Origin: Lachnospiraceae bacterium G41
Lineage (GTDB): Bacteria > Bacillota > Clostridia > Lachnospirales > Lachnospiraceae
DNA length: 40,355 nt
Assembly (NCBI GenBank): GCA_900100245.1
Contig: FNEU01000015.1
Span: 1-40,355, forward strand
Reading direction: 5' to 3'
Shown here in pieces: positions 1 to 8,177 of the stretch. Below the pieces are notes generated by a model. The model searched no databases, had not been told where the DNA came from, and worked only from the letters and a program-made list of their open reading frames with translations. The translations under genes were made by a program, and so were the position numbers. The stretch's first letter is position 1; the number at the start of each line of letters is the position of its first letter.

Positions 1-288
1 GACCAGGGCTGGCAGTATCAGATGAAGCCTTATCAGAAAAGATTAAAAGATAAAGGCATTATTCAAAGTATGTCCAGAAAAGGTAACTGCTTGGATAATT
101 CTGTAATGGAAAACTTTTTCGGTTTATTAAAAAGTGAAATGTTTTATCGCCATAAGTTCAATTCAACAGATGAACTTATAGTTGCCATAAAAGAATATAT
201 AGATTATTACAACAATAAAAGGATAAAAGAAAAACTAAAAGGACTTAGTCCTGTACAATACAGAACTAAGTCCATAGAAGTAGCTTAA
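1..288 (+). CDS. IS3-family transposase, C-terminal fragment (cut by window edge)
   Basis: The frame is open from base 1, so the gene continues to the left of the window. The visible residues start with DQGWQYQ, as after the second catalytic Asp of the rve/DDE integrase core. They continue through SRKGNCLDNSVMENFF, where the Glu of MENFF is the expected last residue of the DDE triad. The tail YYNNKRIKEKLKGLSPVQYR is typical of IS3/IS150 OrfB proteins. The enzyme cuts and joins the ends of its element. The gene ends 39 bases before the putative right end of the element. The left part and OrfA cannot be seen, so intactness is unknown. Confidence 0.9.
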   Translation, partial: DQGWQYQMKPYQKRLKDKGIIQSMSRKGNCLDNSVMENFFGLLKSEMFYRHKFNSTDELIVAIKEYIDYYNNKRIKEKLKGLSPVQYRTKSIEVA

Positions 289-300
289 ACAATTAATTAA

Positions 301-327
301 AGTGTCCAACATTTGGGGTTCACTTCA
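301..327. mobile_element. putative right terminal inverted repeat of the IS3-family element
   Basis: Just after the transposase stop lies AGTGTCCAACATTTGGGG followed by TTCACTTCA. Read on the other strand this begins TGAAGTGAACCCCAAATG, which resembles the TG-starting terminal repeats of the IS150-type IS3 family. The end at 327 (final CA) is my estimate. The matching left end and target duplication are outside the window, so the boundary is not proven. Confidence 0.5.
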
Positions 328-362
328 AAAGTGTCCGGAATTTTTATATTTAAATTAAATAA

Positions 363-385
363 CCGGACGTGCACTGCACGCCCGG
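363..385 (-). terminator. hairpin after the lipid kinase gene, likely end of the cluster transcript
   Basis: The arms CCGGACGTGCA (363-373) and TGCACGCCCGG (375-385) pair with one G-U; a realistic fold is a 9-bp stem with a 5-base loop. On the minus strand it is followed by TTATTTAATTTAAAT, which is only moderately T-rich. It begins about 10 bases after the lipid kinase stop, and the IS element lies beyond it. Confidence 0.55.
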
Positions 386-394
386 CTCTTATTC

Positions 395-1294
395 TTATTT
401 TTTAACAGGTTTGAAAATCGTTACGGCCTGCTTTAAGTTCTTGATCGTTACCTCTGTATGACTGCCGCCGTTTTCGCCGTCCCTGGTCCATGCAACAGGC
501 TCATCGCTTGAAAAGTTGATTTCGCTTGCCTTGAAGTAATACATGTATTCGGGATCCGGTTCACCCGCGATGAGTGAAGCCAGCACAGCGTTTAAATCGG
601 TCGGGTCCTCGGGATATCTTACAAAGATGCCTTCGAACTTGCCGTCGTTTAACTGAGCTTCCTTAAACAGAGGGCTCTTAACGCCGCCTACGGATGTGGA
701 ATTGCTTATCATGCCGTAGATAAACGAATCTTTTATGACTCTGTCACCGACTGTGATTGTCATTTCAATCGGTTTGAAATTGCCCATTCCGACAGAACGC
801 ACGCCTTCGAGTACGTATGCCATGTGACCGAACACATTTTTGAATTCCTGCTTGGTTTCGTACGAAACTTCCGTCAGGATTCCGAATGCAGCAATGTATA
901 CAAAGTATGAATCGTTAAATGTTCCGATATCGCACGGAAACTGCTCTCCGTATATGACCGTTTCCGCAGCCTTGGCCATATCCGAAGATATACCGATAGT
1001 TTTGGCAAAGTCGTTTGTGCTTCCCGCAGGAATATAGCCTAATGGAATATCTTTTTTAAGATTAAGCATTCCTTTTACGGCTTCATCGAGCGTTCCGTCG
1101 CCGCCGGAAACAACTATGGTGTCATAGCGCTCACCGTCGGCTATGATTGTATTGGTCGCGTCATCCTTTGCCTGCGTGGGATGAACCGTGATTTCATAAC
1201 CGGCTTTGGCAAAAATATCGATTATTTTGACTAATTTACTTTTAATTTTTTCTCTGCCCGAATGAGCATTGTACAAAAACAAAAGTTTTTTCAT
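395..1294 (-). CDS. YegS/DagK-family lipid (diacylglycerol-type) kinase
   Basis: This 299-residue protein matches the DagK/YegS/BmrU kinase family, which transfers phosphate from ATP to a lipid such as diacylglycerol at the inner face of the membrane. The nucleotide-binding signature GGDGT is at residues 64-68, preceded by YDTIVVS. GYIPAGSTNDFAKT follows at about residue 86, as expected in the catalytic domain. The C-terminal half has the beta-rich lipid-kinase layout (DGKFEGIFVRYP). Length is normal for the family. It is the last gene of the minus-strand cluster, 6 bases after the Crh-like gene, and is followed by a hairpin. The true substrate cannot be told from sequence. Confidence 0.88.
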   Translation of the reverse strand: MKKLLFLYNAHSGREKIKSKLVKIIDIFAKAGYEITVHPTQAKDDATNTIIADGERYDTIVVSGGDGTLDEAVKGMLNLKKDIPLGYIPAGSTNDFAKTIGISSDMAKAAETVIYGEQFPCDIGTFNDSYFVYIAAFGILTEVSYETKQEFKNVFGHMAYVLEGVRSVGMGNFKPIEMTITVGDRVIKDSFIYGMISNSTSVGGVKSPLFKEAQLNDGKFEGIFVRYPEDPTDLNAVLASLIAGEPDPEYMYYFKASEINFSSDEPVAWTRDGENGGSHTEVTIKNLKQAVTIFKPVKK

Positions 1295-1300
1295 TTTGAA

Positions 1301-1561
1301 TTAGTTTTCGCCGCTTAAATATTTTTCGATATGATTGATTGCTGCTTCCTCATCGGAGCCGTCAGCTTCAACTACAACCTTTTCACCGGCATTAAGACCG
1401 AGACTCATCATGCCCATAATACTCTTGGCATTGACTCTCTTGTTTGCACCTGTCTGGATATAAACGCTGCTCTCGTACTGGCTTGCAACCTGAACGAGCA
1501 TGGCAACGGGTCTTGCTTCCAAACCACCGGCTAATTTGATTTCGATTTCTCTCTCAACCAT
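1301..1561 (-). CDS. crh: Crh-like HPr paralogue (no phosphorylatable His15)
   Basis: This 86-residue protein has the whole HPr fold, but the active-site stretch reads GLEARPVAMLVQVA, so Glu15 sits where HPr has the PTS-phosphorylated His. The regulatory serine is kept as Ser47 in NAKSIMGMMSLGL, equivalent to Ser46. In Bacillus subtilis, Crh has Gln at position 15, is phosphorylated only on Ser46 by HprK, and is encoded next to whiA (yvcL). The same neighbour is seen here. The likely role is therefore a CcpA co-effector or flux sensor and not a sugar-transport phosphocarrier. HprK is encoded in the same cluster. A strong RBS (AGGAGGAATTT) precedes the ATG. Crh identity is inferred from residue and synteny. 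Confidence 0.8.
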   Translation of the reverse strand: MVEREIEIKLAGGLEARPVAMLVQVASQYESSVYIQTGANKRVNAKSIMGMMSLGLNAGEKVVVEADGSDEEAAINHIEKYLSGEN

Positions 1562-1576
1562 AAATTCCTCCTTAAA

Positions 1577-2515
1577 CTATGCATCTTTCGAACGCTGTTT
1601 CTGTGCCAGCTCGGAAATCTTTCTAAGCCTGTGGTTGACTCCTGATTTGCCGAGAGGCGGCTTCATTAACTCCCCAAGTTCTTGCAGCCCCACGTCGGGA
1701 TTTTCCAGCCTTGCTATTGCAACACTCTGCAGTGTTTCAGGCAGATTGGAAAGTCCAATACATTCGTTTAAATAGTTGATATCTTCGATCTGTTTATAAG
1801 CAGCATCAAATTTTTTCTGACTGTTCGCAACTTCACAGTTATTCGTTCTGTTGATGTGATTGGCGATTTCTTTGTAAATCCGCTTTTCTTCGTATTTCAT
1901 CGTCGCCACGTTGGCTTCGACTACTCGTAAAAAATCAGCTATCTGTTCGCCGTCTTTTAGGTATACCAAATGGTATTTGCCTTCACGACGCGTAGACCTT
2001 CTCGCCTTGATATTAAAGTATTCAAGTGCTCTTTCTATCTGGTTTGCATGCTCTTCGCACGAACACGTAAACTCAAGATGCAACCCTTTTTCGGGATCGG
2101 TTATCGTTCCGTAAAAGACGAACGCGCACTTTAAAAACTCTCTTTTACAGCATCCTGCTTTTAAAAGAATGTCAGGAACAATGCCTTTGTACTGATTGAC
2201 ATTTCCCTTGGCATCGAGGATTTTTACAGCCTGTAAAATCTCGATTACATCTTCCTTTTTGGTAACAGGCACCGCAAAAAGGCCTTTATCTTCAAAGGCG
2301 TCGACATTTATATTAAATGTTTTCTTCAATAAAGTAAAGTATTTTTCTTTAATTCGTACATTATCGGTCTCGACAATAAGCGAATTGGGCGTAATTCGTC
2401 CTGCTCCCGCGATAATTACGGCTGTCTGGGTGATGGCGCAATGTCTCTGCTTGGGAGTGTTTTTTAGGAGCTCATCCTTTACTTCCATTGAAAAAGAAGA
2501 TACGTTACCCGACAT
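1577..2515 (-). CDS. whiA: WhiA-family DNA-binding regulator
   Basis: This 312-residue protein matches WhiA, a sporulation and cell-division regulator found across Gram-positives. It has an N-terminal LAGLIDADG-like domain (VKDELLKNTPKQRHCAIT at the start) and a C-terminal helix-turn-helix (LQELGELMKPPLGKSGVNHRL). In Actinobacteria WhiA activates sporulation division genes; in Bacillus it affects division and chromosome segregation. It sits one base after rapZ and 15 bases before the Crh-like gene, the usual Firmicute order except that the yvcK/glmR gene often found between rapZ and whiA is absent. Length is normal. Confidence 0.95.
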   Translation of the reverse strand: MSGNVSSFSMEVKDELLKNTPKQRHCAITQTAVIIAGAGRITPNSLIVETDNVRIKEKYFTLLKKTFNINVDAFEDKGLFAVPVTKKEDVIEILQAVKILDAKGNVNQYKGIVPDILLKAGCCKREFLKCAFVFYGTITDPEKGLHLEFTCSCEEHANQIERALEYFNIKARRSTRREGKYHLVYLKDGEQIADFLRVVEANVATMKYEEKRIYKEIANHINRTNNCEVANSQKKFDAAYKQIEDINYLNECIGLSNLPETLQSVAIARLENPDVGLQELGELMKPPLGKSGVNHRLRKISELAQKQRSKDA

Positions 2516-2516
2516 C

Positions 2517-3371
2517 TTAGTTTCCTATATCCCTGTGATTGATGGTCACTCCGTACTCTTTGTCGTCATCGTTTAAGGCCTTGTAAATCTCGTTGGCAAG
2601 CGTCACGGATCTGTGCTTTCCGCCCGTACAGCCGATGCCGATTACAAGCTGATTTTTGCCTTCTTTTATATAATTGGGAATCAGAAAGTCCAGAAGATCT
2701 TTTACCTTATTTAAAAAGATGTGCGCCTCATCGAACTGCATGAGGAAATCCTGAACTTCCTTGTCATTCCCTGTTTTATGCTTTAATTCCTCTACGTAGT
2801 AGGGGTTCGGAAGGAACCTTACATCAAACACGAGGTCTGCATCCTGAAGGATGCCGTGCTTGAAGCCGAACGAGGAAATGTTTACCATCAGTGATTTGTA
2901 GTTTTCGTTTTTAACGAATATGTTTTCAAGTTCTTCACGAAGTTCTCTGGTTAAAAGATGCGAGGTGTCGATGACATAGTCAGCGCTCTTTTTGGTCTTC
3001 GCAAGAATCTTTCTTTCACGGTCGATTCCGTCCTCAACTCTGCCGTCCATTGCGAGAGGATGGTTTCTTCTGCTTTCCTTATATCTTTTTAAAAGAGTCT
3101 GCTTTGAGGCATCAAGGAAAAGCATTTCGTAGGAATAACCTTTCTCCTTCATGTCTTTTAGTGCCTGCATAATTTCGTCGAAACTCTGGTCCGCACGCAC
3201 GTCGATGCCGAGCACTACTTTGTCGCGCTCCGACTCATAAATTAATTCTGCGAACTTAACTATAAAAGGCACGGGAAGATTATCTACACAATAATATCCC
3301 ATGTCTTCAAGCATCTTCTGCGCGGTAAGTTTGCCTGCACCACTCATTCCTGTAACTACTACAAATCTCAT
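2517..3371 (-). CDS. rapZ: RapZ/YvcJ-family nucleotide-binding protein (RNase adapter family)
   Basis: This 284-residue P-loop protein has the family marks SSFGFKHG, VFDVRFLPNPYYV and GCTGGKHRSV, the last being the C-terminal ligand-binding motif. In E. coli RapZ guides RNase E to the GlmZ small RNA and senses glucosamine-6-phosphate; in Bacillus the homologue YvcJ binds and hydrolyses nucleotides and affects competence. The P-loop is unusual: GMSGAGKLT, residues 8-16, has Leu15 where Walker A requires Ser or Thr, although Thr16 follows. The gene overlaps murB by 4 bases (ATGA) and ends one base before whiA, so it is translated as part of an operon. Confidence 0.93.
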   Translation of the reverse strand: MRFVVVTGMSGAGKLTAQKMLEDMGYYCVDNLPVPFIVKFAELIYESERDKVVLGIDVRADQSFDEIMQALKDMKEKGYSYEMLFLDASKQTLLKRYKESRRNHPLAMDGRVEDGIDRERKILAKTKKSADYVIDTSHLLTRELREELENIFVKNENYKSLMVNISSFGFKHGILQDADLVFDVRFLPNPYYVEELKHKTGNDKEVQDFLMQFDEAHIFLNKVKDLLDFLIPNYIKEGKNQLVIGIGCTGGKHRSVTLANEIYKALNDDDKEYGVTINHRDIGN

Positions 3372-4273
3372 TTTATTTCCCCTAAAAATAACACTTCCGG
3401 CTCGAGTGTAACGTTGTCTTTTTCTTTTACGGTTTTGATTACGTGTTCAATCAGGTCGCGAACATCTTTTGCTGTGGCGCCGCCTTTATTTATAACGAAA
3501 CCTTTGTGCTTTTCGCTGACCTGCGCACCGCCTACGGTATATCCGCCAAGGCCTGCGTCCTCGATAAGTTTCCCTGCAAAATATCCTTCAGGTCTTTTAA
3601 AAGTTGAGCCTGCGGAAGGATATTCGAGAGGCTGTTTTTCTTTTCTTCTTTTATTAAGATCAAGCATCGTTTCGCGAATCGTGGTCGCGTCCGATGTGCT
3701 TAATTTCATCTCGCAGGATAAAGCGATACAGCCGTTTTCCTTAAGCGCACTGTGTCGATAGCCGAAGTCCATTTCTTCGTTCGTAAAAGATTTGATGCTG
3801 CCGTCGGCTTTGTCTAAAACCTTTACGCTTGTTACAACCTGGCACATTTCTCCGCCATATGCGCCCGCATTCATAAAGAGTGCGCCGCCGAGTGTTCCGG
3901 GAATTCCCGAAGCAAATTCAAGGCCTGTGAGTGATGCATTCATTGCAACGTTTGCGAGCTTCGTAAGAGTAATGCCTGCGCCTGCTTTTATGCTCTCGCC
4001 GTCAACTGTGGCTTCATTAAAATCTCCGCCAAGTTTTATGATGATGCCTCTGAAGCCTTCGTCCGATGCAAGGACATTGCTTCCGTTGCCAAGGAGGAAG
4101 TAATTGATGTTTTCCTCTTTTGCGAAGGCAATCACTTTGGAGAGTTCGTCCGCGTTTTCAACACTTACGAAAACATCTGCAGGACCGCCGATGTTAAACG
4201 AAGTGTGGCTTGAAAGCGGCTCGTTGTATTTAATTCTTTCGTCAGATATTATTTCTGATAATTTGCTGTACAT
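3368..4273 (-). CDS. murB: UDP-N-acetylenolpyruvoylglucosamine reductase MurB
   Basis: MurB reduces enolpyruvyl-UDP-GlcNAc to UDP-MurNAc with NADPH and FAD in the cytoplasm, the second committed step of peptidoglycan synthesis. The FAD-binding N-terminus shows HTSFNIGGPADVFV and LLGNGSNVLASDEGF. The core has GIPGTLGGALFMNAGAYGGE. The catalytic serine and partners are in YPSAGSTFKRPEGYFAGKLIEDAGL, and the C-terminal Glu is in LEPEVLFLG. It has the short type II architecture. I chose the ATG at 4273, which follows the glcK stop by one base; a TTG at 4282 would overlap glcK. Neither has a clear RBS, so coupling to glcK translation is likely. It overlaps rapZ by 4 bases. Confidence 0.95.
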   Translation of the reverse strand: MYSKLSEIISDERIKYNEPLSSHTSFNIGGPADVFVSVENADELSKVIAFAKEENINYFLLGNGSNVLASDEGFRGIIIKLGGDFNEATVDGESIKAGAGITLTKLANVAMNASLTGLEFASGIPGTLGGALFMNAGAYGGEMCQVVTSVKVLDKADGSIKSFTNEEMDFGYRHSALKENGCIALSCEMKLSTSDATTIRETMLDLNKRRKEKQPLEYPSAGSTFKRPEGYFAGKLIEDAGLGGYTVGGAQVSEKHKGFVINKGGATAKDVRDLIEHVIKTVKEKDNVTLEPEVLFLGEIK

Positions 4274-4274
4274 A

Positions 4275-5207
4275 TTAATCAATAACTAACTTAGCTGCTC
4301 CGTAAATTCCTGCATCGTTTCCGAGGGTTGCAAGCTTGAAGTCTGTATCCTTGCAGCCGCGGAAAGTGGTTTCCTTGAAATTGTCTACGATGTAGTCAAG
4401 GATGATTGTTCCTGCCTTGCTGACGCCGCCACCGATAACGAAGGCCTGGGGGTTAACAACGCATGCGATAATGCCAAGACCTCTGCCGAGGATTTTGCCG
4501 AATTCGTTGGCGATATCGATTGCAACTTCATCGCCTTCTTTTACTGCGTCCCAGACTACCTTGCAGTTGATATCTTTGTTTCTAAGAATGCTGGGCTTGT
4601 CGTCTTTTTCGAGTCTTCTCTTGGCAAGTCTTACAACACCTGTTGCGGAACCATACTGCTCGAGACAGCCTTTTTTGCCGCATCCGCAGGTCTCGGTTTC
4701 ATTCTCGTCCATGAAGATATGTCCGATTTCTCCGCCTGCACCTTTTGCGCCTGCAACGATTTTACCGTCGATAATTACACCGCCGCCGACACCGGTTCCG
4801 AGTGTAACCATAACGATTGAGTTGTAGCCTTTTCCGCCGCCCATCCACATTTCGCCAAGAGCTGCTACATTGGCATCGTTACCTGTCTTAACCTTAAAGC
4901 CTGTAAGGTCTGATAAGGTTTTGCTTACATTAAATGTGCCCCAGCCAAGGTTGGGTGCGCCGTAAATATTTCCGTCATCATCGATAGGTCCGGGAGCGCC
5001 GATACCTACACCGATTACGTCTTCTTTTATGAGGTTTTTCTCTGCAACTTTTTTATTAATGCTTGCTGCGATATCGGGTAAAATCTGTGAGCCGTTGTTA
5101 TCTTTTACGGTCTTAATTTCCCATTTTTCAAGCACTTCTCCGCTCTCGTTGAATAAGCCCATTTTGACGGTTGTTCCGCCAAGATCGACACCAAAAATGT
5201 ATTTCAT
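4275..5207 (-). CDS. glcK: ROK-family glucokinase
   Basis: This cytoplasmic enzyme phosphorylates glucose with ATP. The N-terminal ATP-binding DLGGTTVKMGLF and the ROK zinc motif CGCGKKGCLEQYGSATG are present, with the GHIF histidine just before. GDEVAIDIANEFGKILGRGLG and NPQAFVIGGGVS complete the ROK pattern. I chose the ATG at 5207 because AGAGAGAAGGAT ends right before it; an in-frame start 51 bases upstream lies inside a dispersed hairpin repeat and would add a non-conserved leader. It is between hprK and murB in the carbon/cell-wall cluster. A ROK repressor is unlikely because there is no helix-turn-helix. Confidence 0.93.
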   Translation of the reverse strand: MKYIFGVDLGGTTVKMGLFNESGEVLEKWEIKTVKDNNGSQILPDIAASINKKVAEKNLIKEDVIGVGIGAPGPIDDDGNIYGAPNLGWGTFNVSKTLSDLTGFKVKTGNDANVAALGEMWMGGGKGYNSIVMVTLGTGVGGGVIIDGKIVAGAKGAGGEIGHIFMDENETETCGCGKKGCLEQYGSATGVVRLAKRRLEKDDKPSILRNKDINCKVVWDAVKEGDEVAIDIANEFGKILGRGLGIIACVVNPQAFVIGGGVSKAGTIILDYIVDNFKETTFRGCKDTDFKLATLGNDAGIYGAAKLVID

Positions 5208-5228
5208 ATCCTTCTCTCTTTCTTTTAC

Positions 5229-5261
5229 GGAGCCAGACACGCTGTGCGAGTCAGGCACCGG
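5229..5261 (-). repeat. dispersed intercistronic hairpin, family A, copy 1
   Basis: The arms are GGAGCCAGACACGC and GCGAGTCAGGCACC around a TGT loop. Pairing blocks GG:CC, GCC:GGC, GAC:GTC and CGC:GCG are separated by single A-A mismatches, a strict 4-base period (U-U mismatches in the minus-strand mRNA). It sits between the hprK stop and the glcK start, ending 21 bases before glcK. Two related copies lie at 21771 and 33758 in the same orientation relative to transcription. Confidence 0.8.
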
Positions 5262-5284
5262 ATTTTTTCTTTTATGAGTTAAAT

Positions 5285-6235
5285 TTAAAAGTTCTCTTCT
5301 TCGTCTTCTTCACGCTTCTTAGCGAGGTTGCTCTGAACTCTGTTGTAAAGAACAACTGCGGCGTTGTAGCCCATCTTCTTCTGACGGTGGTTAACGGCTG
5401 CGGTCTCGCAAATGATGGCGAGGTTACGGCCGGGACGGATGGGGATGTTGTGGCAGACAACTTTGTTGCCAAGGTACTCCGTGTATTCCTCTTCGAGGCC
5501 GAGGCGGTCGTATTCTGTGTCTTTGTTCCACTCAGCGAGTTTGATGACGAGGTCGATGGTCTGCGTCTCTTTTACGCTCGATACACCGAACAGGGTTTTT
5601 ACGTCCACGATACCGATACCGCGAAGCTCGATGAAATGCTTGGTGGTTTCGGGTGCGGTTCCGATTAATGTGTCTTCGGAAACTTTTCTGATTTCTACTA
5701 CGTCATCGGTTACGAGACGGTGGCCTCTTTTGATGAGTTCGAGTGCGGCCTCGGATTTACCGATACCGGACTCGCCGACGATGAGAACGCCTTCGCCGTA
5801 AACATCGACCAATACGCCGTGTACGGAAATGCAGGGTGCGAGTTTAACGTTCAACCATCTGATGAGTTCAGCCATGAATACGGATGTTGTCTTCTTGGTC
5901 ATGTAAAGAGGAACGCCGTTTTCAAGGGCTTTTTTCATGAAGAGTTCATCGGGAACAAGTTCACGACAGAAAACGATACAGGGAATCGGGAAGCTTAAGA
6001 GTTTGCTGTAAATCTCTTCCTTTCTCTCATCCGAAAGTTCCATCATGTATTTATATTCGACGAAACCGATTACCTGAAGTCTGGTTGCTTCGTAGTGATC
6101 AAAGAAGCCTGCCAGCTGAAGTGCGGGACGGTTGATATCGGGCTGTTTGATCTTAATTCCCGTGACATCAATCTCGGGTGTAAGCGGCTCCAATTTCATT
6201 TTTTCAATGATTTTTGTTAAACTGACACTTGCCAT
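5285..6235 (-). CDS. hprK: HPr(Ser) kinase/phosphorylase HprK
   Basis: HprK phosphorylates HPr and Crh on the regulatory serine when ATP and fructose-1,6-bisphosphate are high, and removes the phosphate when inorganic phosphate is high. The 316-residue protein has the N-terminal HPrK domain, a Walker A motif GESGIGKS at residues 154-161, the conserved histidine in SVHGV at 139, and the family signature ELRGIGIVDVKTLFG at 203-217. The C-terminus ends in an acidic/basic tail. A good RBS (AGAGAGGTATTTGTT) precedes the ATG. Its likely substrate, the Crh-like protein, is encoded four genes downstream. Confidence 0.96.
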   Translation of the reverse strand: MASVSLTKIIEKMKLEPLTPEIDVTGIKIKQPDINRPALQLAGFFDHYEATRLQVIGFVEYKYMMELSDERKEEIYSKLLSFPIPCIVFCRELVPDELFMKKALENGVPLYMTKKTTSVFMAELIRWLNVKLAPCISVHGVLVDVYGEGVLIVGESGIGKSEAALELIKRGHRLVTDDVVEIRKVSEDTLIGTAPETTKHFIELRGIGIVDVKTLFGVSSVKETQTIDLVIKLAEWNKDTEYDRLGLEEEYTEYLGNKVVCHNIPIRPGRNLAIICETAAVNHRQKKMGYNAAVVLYNRVQSNLAKKREEDEEENF

Positions 6236-6295
6236 AACAAATACCTCTCTTCTGCATAATTTTTTCCGTAACAGCTTATCTTACGCGTATCTTTT

Positions 6296-6301
6296 ATTAT
6301 A
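6296..6301 (-). promoter_or_regulatory. possible -10 box for the hprK cluster
   Basis: In the 75-base gap between uvrC and hprK the minus strand reads GGTATATAATAAAAG, a perfect TATAAT. About 17-18 bases upstream, inside the uvrC end, there is only a weak -35 (AAGACA). It could give hprK and the genes after it their own promoter, about 60 bases before the hprK start. Confidence 0.35.
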
Positions 6302-6310
6302 TACCATTTA

Positions 6311-8164
6311 CTATGATTTGTCTTTGTGGAAAAATTCATAAATGTCGTTTGCGACATTAAGCGGAATTCCGTCGACCTCTGCGATTTTCTCGGGTTCTGC
6401 GCTCTTTAAATCGTCGATCGTCGGGAAATGCTTCATCAGCGCTTTTCTTCGCTTCGGTCCGATGCCCGGAATATCGTCTAAAATCGAATGAACCTGTGCT
6501 TTGGTACGAAGTGACCTGTGATACTCTATCGCGAATCTGTGGACCTCATCCTGCACTCTGGTGACGAATTTGAAGCACTCGGAGTGAAGATCCATCGGGA
6601 TTTCCTGTTCGTTGAATAAAAGTCCTCGCGTCCTGTGATGATCGTCCTTGACCATACCGCAGACAGGGATATCTACGCCGAGTTCTTCAAGCACTTTTTC
6701 CGCGATATGAATCTGTCCGAGACCACCGTCCATTAAGATTAAATCAGGGAAAATCGAAAAGCTTGTTTCGTTGTCTTCCGCTCTTTCGTTGATGCCGTGC
6801 GAAAATCTTCTGTATAAAACCTCGTACATCGAAGCGTAATCGTCAGGGCCTTCGACGGTTTTAAGTCTGAACTTTCTGTAGTCGCTCTTCTTGGGTTTGC
6901 CGTTTTCGTATACAATCATCGAGCCTACGCTGTTAAAGCCCTGAGTGTTTGAAATATCGTAGGATTCGATGCGGTCTGCCTTTTGTATGTTAAGAAGTCT
7001 GGCGAGCTCTTCGACAGCGCCACGCGTTCTGGCTTCTTCGCTTTTATGCTTTTCTTCATCGCGCTTAATTAACATCTCTGCGTTTTGATGTGCGAGTTCA
7101 AGCATCTTTTCTTTCTGGCCTTTGACGGGTGATTTGAGGGATACTTTGCCGCCTCTTTTATCGGAGAGCCACTTCTCCAAAAGCTCTGTTTCTTCAAGCT
7201 GTATGGGAACAAAGATTTCTTTTGGAAGGAAGGGGGTGCCTGCGTAATAGAGTTTGATGAAACTGGAAATTGTTTCTTCGTCGGTTTCTTCCAATGCGCC
7301 TTTCATATAGAAATGTTCGCGACCGATAAGCTTGCCTTCTCTGACGAAAAATACCTGGATAAGCACGTCGCTTTCGCTTCTTGCAATGCCGATGTAGTCT
7401 TTGTTTTCGCCGTCAAATTCAGTGATTTTCTGCTTTTGTGCAATGTCGTATGCGCTCTTTAAAAGTTCTCTGTATTTTGCAGCCTCTTCGAACTCAAGCT
7501 TCTCTGCGTGGTCGTTCATTTTGGCTTCTATTTCTTTTAGGAGCGGATCAAAATTTCCTCCTAAAAAAATAAGTGCTTTCTTTATATTCTCGCCGTATTC
7601 CTCGGGCGAAAGTCCACCCATGCAGGGTGCATCGCACTGCTTCATATGGTAATTAAGGCACGGTCTGTCTGCAGCTTTTTCGCCGTTTAGGGCCTTGTTG
7701 CAGGTGCGGATATGATAAATCTTGCTTAAGAATTCTATCATGTCGTGAACGCTTCCCGCGGTCGCGTAAGGGCCAAAGTACTTGGATTTGTCTTTTTTCA
7801 TGGTTCGCGAAAAAACAAGCCTCGGATACATTTCACCGAGCGTGACCTTTATGTAGGGATAGGTTTTGTCGTCTTTTAGGAGCGTGTTGTATTTGGGGGA
7901 GTACTCTTTTATGAGATTGTTCTCTAGCACTAGGGCCTCGAGCTCGGTGTCTGTAAGGATGTAGTCGAAGTGGTCGATGAGGCTGACCATCCTTTGAATT
8001 TTGAGCGTTTTCTTGGTCGAAATACGAAAATAAGACCGCACCCGATTTCTCAGGTTTACGGCCTTACCTACATATATAACTCCGCCTTTTGAGTCGTGCA
8101 TCAAATAAACGCCCGGGCTCTTCGGAAGCTTGTCGAGTTCTTTTTTGATCTGCTCGCTGTTCAT
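6311..8164 (-). CDS. uvrC: excinuclease ABC subunit UvrC
   Basis: UvrC makes both incisions in nucleotide excision repair with the UvrA/UvrB complex. The 617-residue protein has the N-terminal GIY-YIG nuclease (PGVYLMHDSKGGVIYVGKA), the CxxC-type cysteine cluster region (RPCLNYHMKQCDAPC), a UVR helix pair around residues 205-235, the RNase H-like C-terminal nuclease (ESYDISNTQG and LILMDGGLGQ) and a final helix-hairpin-helix (LDDIPGIGPKRRKALMKHF). Length is normal. It starts 13 bases after ftsH, so it is probably read from the ftsH promoter. Confidence 0.97.
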   Translation of the reverse strand: MNSEQIKKELDKLPKSPGVYLMHDSKGGVIYVGKAVNLRNRVRSYFRISTKKTLKIQRMVSLIDHFDYILTDTELEALVLENNLIKEYSPKYNTLLKDDKTYPYIKVTLGEMYPRLVFSRTMKKDKSKYFGPYATAGSVHDMIEFLSKIYHIRTCNKALNGEKAADRPCLNYHMKQCDAPCMGGLSPEEYGENIKKALIFLGGNFDPLLKEIEAKMNDHAEKLEFEEAAKYRELLKSAYDIAQKQKITEFDGENKDYIGIARSESDVLIQVFFVREGKLIGREHFYMKGALEETDEETISSFIKLYYAGTPFLPKEIFVPIQLEETELLEKWLSDKRGGKVSLKSPVKGQKEKMLELAHQNAEMLIKRDEEKHKSEEARTRGAVEELARLLNIQKADRIESYDISNTQGFNSVGSMIVYENGKPKKSDYRKFRLKTVEGPDDYASMYEVLYRRFSHGINERAEDNETSFSIFPDLILMDGGLGQIHIAEKVLEELGVDIPVCGMVKDDHHRTRGLLFNEQEIPMDLHSECFKFVTRVQDEVHRFAIEYHRSLRTKAQVHSILDDIPGIGPKRRKALMKHFPTIDDLKSAEPEKIAEVDGIPLNVANDIYEFFHKDKS

Positions 8165-8177
8165 TCAGACTCCCGGA

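Noticed and set aside
840-1037. Plus-strand frames inside the lipid kinase, whiA, murB, ftsH and adhesin genes (one example given)
   Set aside because: All lie opposite to genes with clear domains and lack RBS and motifs.
4275-5258. Longer glcK start at 5258
   Set aside because: It would begin inside the family A hairpin, lacks an RBS and adds residues not found in ROK kinases; the ATG at 5207 has a strong RBS.
5171-5668. 165-codon plus-strand open frame over hprK and the glcK start
   Set aside because: It runs opposite to a well-marked hprK and has no recognisable motif or RBS; it is a shadow of codon use on the other strand.
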